Shown in pieces: positions 23,423-34,792 of a stretch of 60,000 nucleotides of DNA; within the stretch, counting starts at the first letter, position 1; the number at the start of each line of letters is the position of its first letter. The notes beneath the pieces are model-generated. The model was not told the origin of the DNA. It made no database searches and saw only the letters and a list, made by a program, of their open reading frames with translations. The DNA comes from Polytrichum commune. Taxonomy: Eukaryota; Streptophyta; Polytrichopsida; Polytrichales; Polytrichaceae. The translations under genes were made by a program, and so were the position numbers. Location of the stretch: positions 9,984,001-10,044,000 of the forward strand of contig OX485806.1 in the NCBI GenBank assembly GCA_950295325.1, read 5' to 3'.

Positions 23423-25620
23423 TAAGAGCAAACATGAAAAGGACATGTGTTTAGAATAGATTGGATTAAGTACTCAAAATTTGTCAACTTATAATCAACA
23501 AATTGGGGGATGTGTATGGCTATTTAAGAGAAGAACAATAACATTTGTAATATATAATGAAACAAGTTTTTGTAAGAGCTCCAAAAATTACAAAGAAATG
23601 ACCTTGATTTGGATTTGCTATTCATCTCGTACTAATTATTTGTTCAATATACTTGTAGGTCATTTAGTTTTTATTCTATTTTGTCAAAGTGCATGGTTTA
23701 GATCTACTTATCTCAAGTATGGGTTTATCAATGCGGAAAGATGAAGGTTCAAGTATTATCCCCCTAAAAACAACTACATCCTCGGAGAAGGTGGCACATA
23801 GGTAACATTCACATTTTGTTTCGGTTTCTCAAGGTTGTTTTACACATGTGACCAATGATTTATGATTTATTATGGTCATGCTTAGTGGTCCAAAGACCAT
23901 GACCAAGAGAAATCCACGTCACATTTCAAAAGCTTTGATCACATGTCATAGTGTAAAGTGCACTCGGGACATAGTGTTTTTAATGAAAATTAAAATTACA
24001 AATGACTAAAAAAAATAGTATGCTTTACACTAAAGTATACTTTCCTAACAACAACTTTTTCTAACATGGCCACTCGTTGAACCTTGATTTGAGAGGAGAA
24101 CCCCAAAGTGCCAACTTTAGCTCTACCTCAAGTAAAAGTCTACACCTAAGCTTGGCTCTACATGGATTTACCCCCCTGCTCCATATTTGTTGCATGGGAA
24201 TTTGCATTGGAGCATATATACATTGATGTTGTAGCAACAATGGCATCATATGTTTAGCCATGCAACTCTCAATGTCTTCTTGCTTGTAACAATTTTGGTT
24301 GAAAGAAGTAAAACATTTTGATAGGGTTTTGGATATGACTTAGGATCCCACCCACCCACATGTTTTGTTGAGAAGGGAACATGGATTTGCTTAGGCTTGT
24401 TGGACACTTGCTCAAAACCTTAAGTTGAAAGTAATTTTGAAATTGGCCTTCATTGGAAGGATGGTTTTGCCACTAAATATGAAAAGCTTTGCTAAAAGTT
24501 TTGAATCTGTCATGGCAAGACAAAGGTTTGGCTCCCTCTCTAACCTAGTCTTGAAAACGCTTATTTAAGAAAAAATGTATGTATGTATGTTAAAATTTAC
24601 ACCATTTTGGATATTTTGTTGTATCCCCATAGAATATACATGTAACCATGCATACATACGATTGTGCTCATGAAGCTTACAATATAACCCCCAAAGGAAG
24701 TATTGATCTTGTTTTGATTTTATTTTGATTTTGGGTGTGTGTGTTGGGGGGGGGGGGACCCATATGAGGTGAGTTGTAAAAAAGTAACCCTAACCTCAAC
24801 CATTAGGGATGAGCACTAAAGAGTTAAAAAAAGGCTTAAGAGACCTCATTAGCAAGGGAGCATGCGTAAAAACTCTTCAATGCAGGAAGCTTGTTGGTGT
24901 GTATCGAAGCTCCAATCGTGTGTAGGGTGTGGGTTTTTCAATAGCGAAAGACTAGGCTAGCACACACGTATAGTAAGAAAGTGTTTTACTACAAGCTACA
25001 AAGAAAAGAAAAGAAAAAAAAGTGATTCCGATGTTGCCACATGCTTGAATTATGATGTTTCTTCATTTTTTAGTTGGTCTAAATCTATATGTAATCATGA
25101 AACGGTCATAACAAGAATGGGAGGGCCCTTGATGACTACTGCCTTCTTTTGAAGGTGAACATAGTTGTTTGTCTTGATGAGATACATGACATAGATGCCA
25201 ATTGCGCCTTGAGATTCACCTTGCATGCATCAATTGACCTCGTTGCAACGGCGTTGGAATTTATGGGTGTAGGTGAGGTGTGCACTTCATATCCAACTAC
25301 ATAATCCTATTTCATTGTACATTTTTACTACCGATGTTTTACCACTTCAGATATGTATGCAATTTTCAGGGTACAATGACTAGGGTTGCATTACAAGCCC
25401 GTTACAAGCACCTAATATACATCATTCTTGAATGAGGCAAGTATGAGGACCATGTTGGATGAAACATATACAATGTGGACTTCAAACTACAAAGAATTGT
25501 GTAGTTGACAAATGAGACCACTTCCTTTTTCCCTACCAATTTTTACGTGCAAGTTAACTTGACAGAGGGTGCATATGATTTTGTTTGGTGCCACGGAGGG
25601 CAAGGCAAATCTCTCCCAGG
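23423..25620. other. intergenic, no supported feature
   Basis: AT-rich DNA with a G run at 24747-24758 and an imperfect hairpin around 23872-23905 (GGTCATG...CATGACC). No frame has a recognisable domain. Confidence 0.5.
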
Positions 25621-25624
25621 CTTA

Positions 25625-26350
25625 TCTACATATTGGAGGCCCTTCTATGCACATCCTTCTTGAATAAAACCCCAAAAAACCTTAAAAAACCATAGAGTGT
25701 TGTTCGATTCAACACACAAGTATGCCGCAAGGCGATGTCTATGGGGAAGTCAACCAGGTCTTGACAAGTGTAAATAGGACACGTGGCATAAAACAAAAAA
25801 ATAATCTTCTAATGAAATGATTATCGAGTGTCAAGCCATATGATACCTCCGGTAGTTCACGGATGTGTGTAGGCCAACATAAGCTCAAGTGGCCGCCAAA
25901 AGTTGTACGGTGGGTTTCCACAAGTCCTTCTCGGTCACCGGACACTCAAACCCATCAAAAAGTTTAGAATGAAAACCAAGTCTACATATTGGAGGCCCTT
26001 CTATGCACATCCTTCTTGAAAAAAAAAAAAAAAAAAAAAAAAAACCCTAAAAAAACCATAGAGTGTTGTTCGATTCAACACACAAGTATGCCGCAAGGCG
26101 ATGTCTACGGGGAAGTCAACCGGGTCTTGACAAGTGTAAATAGGACACGTGGCAAAAATTAAAAAATTAAAAAATCTCCTAATGAAATGATTATCGAGTG
26201 TCAAGCCATATGATACCTCCGGTAGTTCACGGATGTGTATAGGCCAACATAAGCTCAAGTGGCCGCCAAAAGTTGCACGGTGGGTTTCCACAAGTCCTTC
26301 TCGGTCACCGGACACTCAAACCCATCAAAAAGTTTAGAATGAAAACCAAG
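25625..26350. repeat. recent tandem duplication, 356 + 370 bp
   Basis: Unit one is 25625-25980 and unit two 25981-26350, abutting exactly. They differ by a handful of substitutions and by the length of a poly-A tract (about 26 A at 26019-26044 in unit two). Both end TTTAGAATGAAAACCAAG. Minus-strand frames sharing MSGDREGLVETHR exist in both units but match no family I know. Confidence 0.92.
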
Positions 26351-26768
26351 GTACGGAGTCCGAGCCCTTCATTGTGGCCTCTCTAGCACACATCACATGT
26401 TGTTGTTCTTTTTTTCTTCTTCCCATGATGTCATCATGTGCAAAGTAAGACGAGACTCGGGGGGGCCTTGGGCGTTGTAGTATATATGACTTTGCAAGAT
26501 TCTTTAGCTTATTAACTCACCCACCCGCCTAGCTAGTAGGGATTTGGCAAGTGCCACCATGGCCTTGGAGACTAGGTCCACGACAAACAAGTTTGAGGAA
26601 GATAAGTGACTCGGGCGAGACGAACAAATATTAATGCGTCTTGTCATATGTGGAGTTTCCAAACAACAAGATACGTCAAGCAATCATTGTGATGCCCCGA
26701 CTGCGCGCTTATTGACTCTCTCTCTCTCTCCCTCTCTATGAAGGCCTAGCCATTCAGGTGTCCCTATA

Positions 26769-27095
26769 AGGTAATAGTGCCTAATTCGGTTACCTATAAC
26801 CTTCATCGGGCACCTATGTTTGAGTGGTATGTGGTCTGGTGTGCCTCTAAGGACATACATCAATAAGACATGTGTTTAAGAAGAGATTGGACTATGTGCT
26901 CAAAATACGATAACTACTTTAGCCTCTGGAAGTGTCTCAATTGGAGGGACCTATATGATCCATCATAAAACCGTGAGGAAAGTGGTTGCGGTCTCGATTT
27001 GGATTTGCTAACCATCTCGTACTGATCACATGTTTCATATCCTAGAAGAAGTGGGCTAGTTGGAAAATGTAACCATTTAAGACCTGTCTGCCTTA
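26769..27095 (+). repeat. dispersed repeat R1, best intact copy
   Basis: About 327 bp starting TAAGGTAATAGTGCC and ending GACCTGTCTGCCTTA. Boxes in order: TTTGAGTGGTATGTGG, GACATGTGTTTAAGAAGAGA, GGACTATGTGCTCAAAATA, TTGGATTTGCTAACCATCTC and CATTTAAGACC. It serves as the reference for the family here. Confidence 0.8.
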
Positions 27096-27174
27096 CAACT
27101 TGAGGTATGGGTTACTAAAGAGGAAACACTAAGTTGGGTGGGGTGCCAAGACTTGAGGAAGAGAGACGGTTAAG

Positions 27175-27725
27175 GTAGGTGGTCCCTAAATGGTTACTTT
27201 TTCCCCGAACAACCCACTTCTCCTAGGATACAACACACGCTATTAGTACAAGAAGGTTAGCAAATCCAAATTCAAGCCATAACTAGTCGCTCGTTCAAGT
27301 GGAGGGCACTTCCAACGACGAGTAGGGGAGAATGGAGTTTAACAACGAGAAAACAATCTCTTACATTTTCTATCCACTCAGACAAATTTTCATCCATAAC
27401 ATGTGGTTTACATTCATGAAGAGAATGATTATTACCAGTAACCAACTTGAGGAGGTGGATGACGAATTGCGGAAGCAATGAGTCATCCACTGTTCCTCTC
27501 GATGGTTATCTAGTCCATAGTCACTTTCCTCATAATTTGAGGACCTCATATGGATATCTTATTCATTATCAAAGTGAAGATTCTCATGTTCATTAAATGG
27601 TCATAAAGGTTCCCCCAATTATGTTGACTATCAAGCCTACAATATGGTTTACATATTTTGAGCAAAGCATATACCACTCAAATATAGGTGTTCTAATAAG
27701 AAAAGTAACCAAATAAGGGTTGTCG
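27175..27725 (-). repeat. R1 reverse copy with nested insertion
   Basis: Starts TAAGGTAGGTGGTCCC. The order of boxes follows the family but is broken at 27282-27514 by foreign sequence. This copy faces the intact one at 26769-27095 at a distance of about 80 bp, making a large inverted pair. Confidence 0.75.
27282..27514. mobile_element. 233-bp insertion flanked by CCATA
   Basis: Foreign sequence within R1 bounded by CCATA at 27277-27281 and 27515-27519, a likely 5-bp target duplication. The ends are ACTAG and CTAGT, so the inverted repeat is only about 5 bp. It contains TGGATGAC/GTCATCCA words like those in R3. Superfamily not assigned. Confidence 0.55.
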
Positions 27726-28573
27726 ACCTTATTGGTTGCCGGATCATTTAAGCATGTGAACCACATGCATACATTGTCATTTGTATGTGAACCTTAATTG
27801 ATGTGTGGATGTTTGCATGTAGTCAGTAGGGAGGAATGACTCTGCAACACTACGATGCTTGAGAAGTGGAAGGTGATTGTATGCACGTGTATAAAAGGAT
27901 GGCCTTCTTCAAAGATGACTTCTCTTGTGTACTACTACAATCACAAGTTTACATTTGAGCCATGTGATGGAGAGATACTTCATTTTTGTCATGATATACA
28001 TATGTCAGTGTTGTTGGAAGAGGGGGACTAGTGCTAATGAATTAAATTCCGATAAGGGACCTAACGAAAAATGGTTTGAGATTTACAAGAATGACACAAA
28101 TCAAAATGCACGAGAATGAAAAGGACTCCTCCATGGTCATGTGATGACTAACTACAATATGCACATATTTCGACCGGCTTGTCGGAAGGCTTTGAAATGT
28201 TGACCCTTGGTGGCCTAAACATCCCAAAATAGGATTCTCAATCTTAAATGATCTTACTAGAAAACAAGTCTTTCTAACCAAAAAGTAGTAATCACAAATG
28301 CAAATGATCACGACTATCTCATAGTAAATATTGAAAGAAGATTCATAGTCAATTATTGAAATTGTCTATCACCTACAAAAACTCAATCATAAAATCTCGT
28401 GAATCTTTATTCCTTATACCGTCTTTTTACAGCAATTAAAGTCTCCAATCACTCGATCTTGCCACACTTGGCGTGTGCAATAGACCTGTTGTGTTGTGCA
28501 CATAGGGCACGCATCCCCCAACATATCCTTTGTTATCTTTCGGAAACCTTGGGAGGCATCCAAAAACCCATTG

Positions 28574-28648
28574 TGCCTTGTTAGCTCAGTTGGTTAGAGC
28601 GTCGTGCTAATAACGCGAAGGTCACAGGTTCGAAACCTGTACAGGGCA
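28574..28648 (+). tRNA. tRNA-Ile (anticodon AAU)
   Basis: The acceptor arms TGCCTTG and CAGGGCA pair over seven positions with one G-U. The D arm GCTC...GAGC, the anticodon stem TCGTG/CGCGA with loop CTAATAA (anticodon AAT at positions 3-5 of the loop), and the T arm ACAGG-TTCGAAA-CCTGT are all complete. The internal boxes A (TTAGCTCAGTTGG) and B (GGTTCGAAACC) are intact. No intron. As expected for a nuclear eukaryotic gene, CCA is not encoded. Confidence 0.96.
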
Positions 28649-28652
28649 TTTT
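28649..28652 (+). terminator. pol III terminator of tRNA-Ile
   Basis: Four T residues follow the discriminator base directly; a second T run (ATTTTTG) lies 12 bp further. Confidence 0.75.
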
Positions 28653-29014
28653 GCATTTCGATTTTTGAGAAAACAAAAGATGCCATGCGCCCACTATACC
28701 CTTCCACGGGTGCAAAATGTTCTTAGTATGAGTAGAAAACACATGCAATGATGGGAATGTGATGTCCTTCAGCATTGTCCTTCTAATTTAGAGAGAGAGT
28801 CCTGAAGTACAGTTATGCCTTGATGGTTTTTGGCACTTGTATTAAATCATTTCCCATGCCATGTCAACCTTTGCTGGGTTTCAACCATCCACTTGTGACA
28901 TGTGGCAACTCACTCAAGAATTTAATTTATGCTGGAACTCTCAAGTAGTACAATATCTAGTGACAACAAGACAATGGTGTGGCACATGCAAGTGAGATTG
29001 TGATTGTTGTAGAA

Positions 29015-29400
29015 GCAGTAATGTAGATGTGCCTAAATCTAGTGTGGCAATAATCTGAACATCTGTATTTGAGTGGTATGTGGTTAAGTGTGGATCTAAG
29101 AATGGACATGAAAAAGACATGTGTTCAAAAGAGGTTGGGGAGGCATGCTCAAAAAATGTTAACCGTTCTAGGGTCAATAATCAACATAATTGGGGGTGGG
29201 GGAGGGGACCTATATGACTGATTAATGAGCATGAGAATCGCCACTGTGATAGTGAATCAGATATTCATATGAGCTCCAAAAATTACGATGCAAATGAGTA
29301 CAAGCACATTTGGATTTGCTAATCACCTTGTATCAATTGCAGGTTTCATATTCTTTGAGAAGTGGGTGCAGTGAGAAAAGTGTCCGACTAACACATATCT
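29015..29400 (+). repeat. dispersed repeat R1
   Basis: Boxes TTTGAGTGGTATGTGGTTAA, GACATGTGTTCAAAAGAGG, ATCAACATAATTGGGGG and TTTGGATTTGCTAATCA in order, ending CATATCTACCT. Confidence 0.75.
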
Positions 29401-31570
29401 ACCTGAATGTGTCTCAACCTCCTCCAATCGCAAAACTAGGTGTGGTGTCCCAGGCTTGTGGCCGGGGACAGCACACCTAAGCTTAATTTGTAATAGGAGA
29501 GAAACTAGAGATTGGACATACCACAACTTCATCCTTATGGAGTGGGGATGTTCTCAGCAAACCCTATTATGAAAATAAAACCCTGAAAAATCACTTCCGA
29601 CCCAGTTAGCAGGCCCCAGGTGAGCCAGCTTGTAATTTCAACCCCAAAGTCCACTCACTGGGACACGAAAAGGGAATTTTTTCACTTTCACACTTCCAAT
29701 CCAAGCTTCTGCATCTTGCACACCAAGCCACTTGGACTCTAAAATATGAATCCCGATATATAAGGAACTTTTAGGATTCCCAGTAGGACTACATGTTCAC
29801 AGTGGAACTCATTCAGGTTTGATGGTTCAATATTGATGACAGAAAAAAATGTCGCATTCATCCTCGACTTGATATCTCCATCACATGCAACCTACTCTGA
29901 AGAGACAAAGTCAATGTGTAAGGTATTGATGTTAAGTAAAAACTGAACAGACAATCAGAAAACTCTAGGGCAAAAGAAGTCGCTAGGGATGCAAGAGCCA
30001 CAAGTACCGGCCTTTGACCTTATATATAGGCCAGGATGGTGCCCAGACTTTGCTATAAACAAGGAAATTCTCTTAAACGACCTAACCCAAACAACAAGTT
30101 TTCTTTCTGTTTTATTTTAAGATTCTATTTCACCCCCTTACTTCAGATTTCCTGGTGCTTATTTTCGCACATCAAACATAGCTAACACCAAAATGAAGCC
30201 AGAGATGCAACATTCCCCGGATTGATTAATGTATCTGATTTTTTCATAACTACAAAGTGGGTCAATTTGAATTGCTTCTCCCAATTTAAAGTTGGATGCT
30301 AGAATGAATCTGGGACTCACCTTTTAAGAAAACTAAATTAGAAGAAGCAAAAAATGTGCAATTACTGAACTGTTTGAAAGACACACATATTCATTATTTA
30401 GGGTGGCTTTTACAAATAGTGTGGATTTTTGGCCCCCAGCTACTTGTAACACTCATTTCAACTAATGATACTGTGGATGTCGTGTCACCATCAAGTATAC
30501 TTGGATCCTACATTGCCATGATAGATAATTTTTTTGCAATTTACTAGAAATCACTGTTTCTTTCCAGTATGCCTAATAAAATTTGCAGCAGACCATGGCA
30601 CGTTAAATCTCTCAAGTGTAAGTACAATCTATTTAATTAATAGTGTGGTCTCACATCCACTAAACTGCGATACCATTGAAAAATTCATGGCCACATTGCA
30701 TTATCTAAAAGTGGTTCCAACGATCACTATAAAATTACTGAGAGCAAAGCCGGATTCACATCCTGCCCACAAAGCCCAACTGTTTTCAAAACCTTCATTG
30801 CTCACTAATTACTTGATTGTTGATCCCTTTGAGACCCTCAGAAGTCGAGTCACTGAGGACTTTACAGGATTCTCTCTCTCTCTCTCTCTCTCGATAGTTG
30901 GTGGCCAAAAAATATTTATGATTACTATGTATAAACTTTATGGGTGCGATGAGCATGAGGCATTGGCCCCAGAAACTTTGAAAGCAGATAATTGAGACAA
31001 TCGTTTTACAGTGATTCTGTTAGACATGCTCTTGGTAGAAAAACGCCCTTAAATTCCCTTTGAATGAACTTAAAACCGGACATTCATGAAAACAATTGGC
31101 AGATCATTCAAAACTTCAGCATCTTCTCTGTTCAATACAATTCAAGATTTTTTTACAAAGTGACTTATGTGGAGCACTTGTACTTGTGGAATTTTAACTT
31201 TTAAATGACCCAAGGGCAACATTTGCAAATGAAAAGTATACATGAGTGCTCTCAACTTACACATTCATACAAGATGTAAAAAGGGGCAAAAAGAAACAGG
31301 ACACACAAGCAGCGATCGATGAAGAGAAAGCAAAGTAGCCCAGAAAGGTCAAACTTGCAAGCCTGCTCGAGAGGTTCAGAGGATGAACTCACTTGAATCC
31401 ATGGAACTTTCATATGTATGATGCAGAACCGCCTCTTCTGGTGGACCGGCTCTTTCCTCCAACTACCCAGTCTGTACACGTTTTCACCCAAGCATCCTTG
31501 CCCTTGTTCGGTCATAGCATCACCCATGAACCATGCAGCCACTTTTTGTGGAGATCTTGGAAGGCCGGCC
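29401..31570. other. intergenic, no supported gene
   Basis: The longest frame (30534-30995, plus) runs through a (TC)n tract at 30871-30893 and has no recognisable domain, so it is not called. The rest shows no repeat I could pair within the window. Confidence 0.45.
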
Positions 31571-31574
31571 CTCA

Positions 31575-31705
31575 TGTCAGAATTGTGAATGTCAACCCTT
31601 TCACACATTCTTGGAGATACTCTAGTAGCAAATAAATTTCCGTGTGTGAGTTGAACTAAAATTCAAGGGCACACTACCCAGAAGTGTACACTGAAATTCT
31701 TCACT
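31575..31705 (-). pseudogene. partial copy of the DPH4 gene 3' end
   Basis: Matches 31808-31930, which covers the last codons and 3' flank of the DPH4 gene: CAGAATTGT, AAATTTCCGT and AATTCAAGGGCACACT occur in the same order and spacing in both. The coding part is too short and changed to make protein. Confidence 0.7.
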
Positions 31706-31892
31706 AGTTACCGAGGGTGCAGATACACCTGGGGTTTAGCACTGGTGTGCCAGCAGGTGGACCCGTGGTGAGGTTTCACAGGTGTGTTTGTAGAGGTCTT
31801 ATGCCAGAATTGTAAAACACAACCCTCTCCGCAAATTTTTGGGAAAATTCTCGTGTTCTAAATCAGAAGCAACTAAATTTCCGTCTACGAAT

Positions 31893-32597
31893 TCAAGGGC
31901 ACACTGCCCAGAAGTATACGCGAATGTGTAGTGAGCATGACCCACATGGAAGCACAATTGACCGCCTCTGCCTGCCCCATTCAGCCCCATCCTCTTTACC
32001 ATCACCATCACCATCACCATCCCTGCTACCTTTAAGAATCTCTGAACCTTCATCCCCTTCCCCCTTTCGCATACCCTCATGATCCTCTCCCACTTGCCAC
32101 CCTGCATCCTCAAGCTCCCTCTGACCAACAACAAAGAAATCGCTACACCTGCAAGGGTACCAGAACTCCTTTGTCTCCCCTGTCTCAACAACACCTTCCT
32201 CCATGTCTTCGAGCAAAACCTCTTCCCCTATCACGAGACAAGCATCCCCCTTCGTGTTCCTGCTCTTCTCTCCATTCCGCGCCAAAGAAGAATCATACAC
32301 CGCCCGCGACTCTGCGTCCCGCAACACATTCCAAGCCTCCTGAACTCGAAGGTATCGTGATATGTCGACGTCCGTGGAAGGAATGGAGGAGTTTCTATCC
32401 GAATCGGAAGGCAAAACCCCTCCAGCACCACCACTCGCCTTGTCGGGGTGCAAGGCAAGAAGAGCAGCTCGATAACTTGCCCGAATTTCGGTCAAATTGG
32501 CGGTCGGCGAGACCTTCAGAGTCTCGTAATGAGTTCCGCCTTGTGTGCCATAGCCGTCCGCGTCCTCGTGAAAGGAGGATTGCTGCCCTCCCTCCAT
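31893..32597 (-). CDS. DPH4: DPH4-type J-protein (diphthamide synthesis)
   Basis: Single-exon gene of 234 residues. A J domain covers about 22-102, with the Hsp70-stimulating HPD at 50-52 and the LRDAESRAVYD helix IV region. A CSL-type zinc/iron finger follows: WYPCRC (C149, C151) and LPCGSCSL (C218, C221). This order is diagnostic for DPH4/DNAJC24, which supports the first step of diphthamide formation on elongation factor 2 together with DPH1-DPH3, in the cytosol. Between the two cysteine pairs is a long acidic insert (about 160-208) containing a GDGDGDG run made by a trinucleotide repeat, longer than in typical homologues. Start chosen at ATG 32597, the first in frame. The gene is flanked by partial copies of its own two ends. 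Identification is secure; activity of the insert-bearing form is not known. Confidence 0.9.
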   Translation of the reverse strand: MEGGQQSSFHEDADGYGTQGGTHYETLKVSPTANLTEIRASYRAALLALHPDKASGGAGGVLPSDSDRNSSIPSTDVDISRYLRVQEAWNVLRDAESRAVYDSSLARNGEKSRNTKGDACLVIGEEVLLEDMEEGVVETGETKEFWYPCRCSDFFVVGQRELEDAGWQVGEDHEGMRKGEGDEGSEILKGSRDGDGDGDGKEDGAEWGRQRRSIVLPCGSCSLHIRVYFWAVCP

Positions 32598-32841
32598 CCC
32601 GCACCACCAAACACGAAATCCTAATTCCTAAAACGGATTTCAGAACCCTACGATTTACTGCCTGTCGACATACATCCACACCGAGGTGTATAATGCTTTC
32701 TGGATACCTGCACAACTCCAGATTTATTCGATCGTTGGAGAATCTGCTGTGAAGCTCCCTTGCTGCGAAGAATGCGAAACTGGCTACAGAGCTTCTGTCT
32801 ACATGGCACTAAAGAGCATATTAGGGTTCAGAGTGCAGTGC

Positions 32842-33195
32842 AAGACGAGCCACTCGATAACTTGCCCAAATTTCGGTCGAATTGGCGATCGGCGAGACAT
32901 TGAGAGTGTCGTAGTGAGTTCCGCTATGAGCGCCAGAGCCGTCCGCGTCCTCACGAAAGGATAATTACTAACCTCCCTCCATCCCGCACCACCTCCAGAT
33001 CCAAATTACAAAACCCTACAATTCATTGCCTGTCGAATCACATCCACACCGCGGTGTAGAATTCTTCTGCAACCCTCCACCTATCCGAATTTACTTGATC
33101 GGTGAAGAATCCGCATTTGAAGATTCCTTGCTGCGAAAAACTGTCTACAGAGCTTCTCTCTACGTACAGGACACTAAAGAGCATCTTAGGGTTTA
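32842..33195 (-). pseudogene. partial copy of the DPH4 gene 5' end and promoter
   Basis: About 350 bp matching 32461-32830, that is the first J-domain codons, start codon and upstream region (TTGCCCAAATTTCGGTC, GCCGTCCGCGTCCTC, CTCCCTCCATCCCGCACCAC, CTAAAGAGCAT). The start codon survives at 32982-32980 but is followed by GAG GGA GGT TAG, a stop at codon five. The fragment therefore cannot encode a J domain. Its promoter part could still be active. Confidence 0.85.
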
Positions 33196-33605
33196 GGGTT
33201 TAAGACTTAACTTTGAAAAGCCTGAAGGCCCAAGGGCAATGGCATTCCCTAGGATGTGTTATATAAAATGAGCATTAATGGCCACTAAAACACTCTAACC
33301 ATGAAGTTGGTAACCATTTCCTTTCCTCCTTGGTTAAATTGCACCCTTAAATAGTGCTTTCTCCCCATGGTAGTTCACATGGTTAAATGGACCGACGTCC
33401 GAAGAAAAGTGGCAATTTCATCCACTTCTAGAGTCCCCATTTTACAAATCCCATCTCAAATTGGGAACTTCATGTCAATTTGGATACCCTCATCCCAACA
33501 CATCAAACCCATGTACCAAAGTAAGCATAAAGGTTTGGTATCCTTTCCCTTTCCATCTTGATCAAATTGGACATGCAAATGGCGTTTTCTCTCCATGGTG
33601 GTTTA

Positions 33606-33846
33606 CAAAGAGAGGGAATTATTGTATATGAACATACGTCTCAATCATCCCATATAAAAACCCTCAAATAGTATGTAGCATGGAGGTTATTTTTAAAAGT
33701 TGATTTGACACCGGAATCACTTTTAAAGACTCAAATTAGTGTGCTTGAGGTCATTTGAGATGAATTGGCACCAAACCTATAGGGGGTCAAGTTGTTATGT
33801 TGGATGAATGAGAAGTGCTCTCATATATGATAATTCCCTATCCCTC
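33606..33846. repeat. dispersed repeat R2, best inverted ends
   Basis: Left end AGGGAATTATTGTATATGAA and the complement of the right end AGGGAATTATCATATATGAG match over about 45 bp with several mismatches. Around 240 bp long, hence MITE-like. No clear target duplication. Confidence 0.65.
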
Positions 33847-33984
33847 CATGGTTCACATGGTTAAATAAACCTACGACCAATGATATGTTATTTTTTGTAC
33901 ACTTCAAATGTCCCATTGGACCATCCCCCCCCCCCCCCAACACACACACACACATCTAATCCATGTATGTACCACAAAAGCTTA

Positions 33985-34085
33985 ACGTAAGGTAGATGGG
34001 TCTTAAGTGGCTCATAGAGACACAAGTTCAAAAAAAAGTGGACTACGTCTTCAATTTTGATTAACCACTTTACACTCAACAACAA
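33985..34085 (+). repeat. dispersed repeat R1, partial
   Basis: Starts GTAAGGTAGATGGGTCTTAA and is soon truncated; it abuts the duplicated region upstream of pyruvate kinase. Confidence 0.5.
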
Positions 34086-34087
34086 AT

Positions 34088-34664
34088 GCAATTGGGAGGA
34101 CCTATGTATCCAATTTAAGAAATCAACAAACGTGCACTTCCAATAACAATAACTAAATCAAGCGAGGTCGGAATTTTCAATCCAATTTGTTTGTAGATGT
34201 TTCATTGTGTGTATGTTTGTTAATGCAACATGAGTTCTATTGTGATGCAAACCCGACTGGTAGTAGTTGGAGAACATGAAAAACAAACCAAATAACACCC
34301 GCACACCTCAATCGATACCCCTTGCCTCTCCACCTTGGTTTCTCCTCCCAACTCGAGTCCTTGACCTTTGGTAACACAACTCTCCAAACACAGTTGGAAG
34401 GACTTGTGCATTCAATTAAGAAACCAACAAACATGCACTTATGATAACCATAACTAAATCAGGTGAGGTCCGATTTTCAATACGTTTTTTGTAGATGTTT
34501 CATCGTAGATTTGCTAATGCAACATGAGTATTGTTGTGGTATAATTCTAATCGGTGCAAGTTGGAGAACATGAATAACACCCACATACCTTATGGTAGTT
34601 GGTACCCCTTGCCTTTCCACATTGGTTTCTCCTCCCAACTCTAGTCCTCCACCCTTTGGTAACA

Positions 34665-34665
<1 letters not shown>
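34088..34665. repeat. tandem duplication upstream of pyruvate kinase
   Basis: Unit one is about 34088-34390, unit two about 34391-34665. Shared ordered words: GAAACCAACAAAC, ATAACTAAATCA, TGTAGATGTTTCAT, ATGCAACATGAGT, GTTGGAGAACATGAA, TACCCCTTGCCT and TTGGTTTCTCCTCCCAACTC. Unit two ends at the (TC)n tract (34667-34702) that leads into exon 1, so the duplicated block is probably promoter or leader DNA. Confidence 0.85.

Positions 34666-34666
<1 letters not shown>

Positions 34667-34702
<36 letters not shown>
34667..34702. repeat. (TC)n tract in the pyruvate kinase leader
   Basis: About 18 TC units lie 90 bp before the start codon. CT-rich leaders are common near plant core promoters. The frame open through it (poly Ser-Leu) is not considered coding. 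Confidence 0.85.
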
Positions 34703-34706
<4 letters not shown>

Positions 34707-34792
34707 CATTGTTTGTTTCCGGAGCGAGCTCCTTCTGCGCGCGCTCGTTCGTTGCTGCTGCCTTATCTCGCTTGGACGCCATCGCCATCGCC

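Noticed and set aside
25739-26315. Duplicate minus-strand frames sharing MSGDREGLVETHR
   Set aside because: Similarity is due to the recent tandem duplication of the DNA itself; no family or codon bias supports coding.
28581-28775. 64-codon frame on the minus strand over the tRNA
   Set aside because: It is the antisense of tRNA-Ile (GFEPVT...SNQLS is the usual false peptide from a tRNA).
30534-30995. 153-codon plus-strand frame
   Set aside because: Includes a translated (TC)n tract, has no domain and no splice or promoter context.
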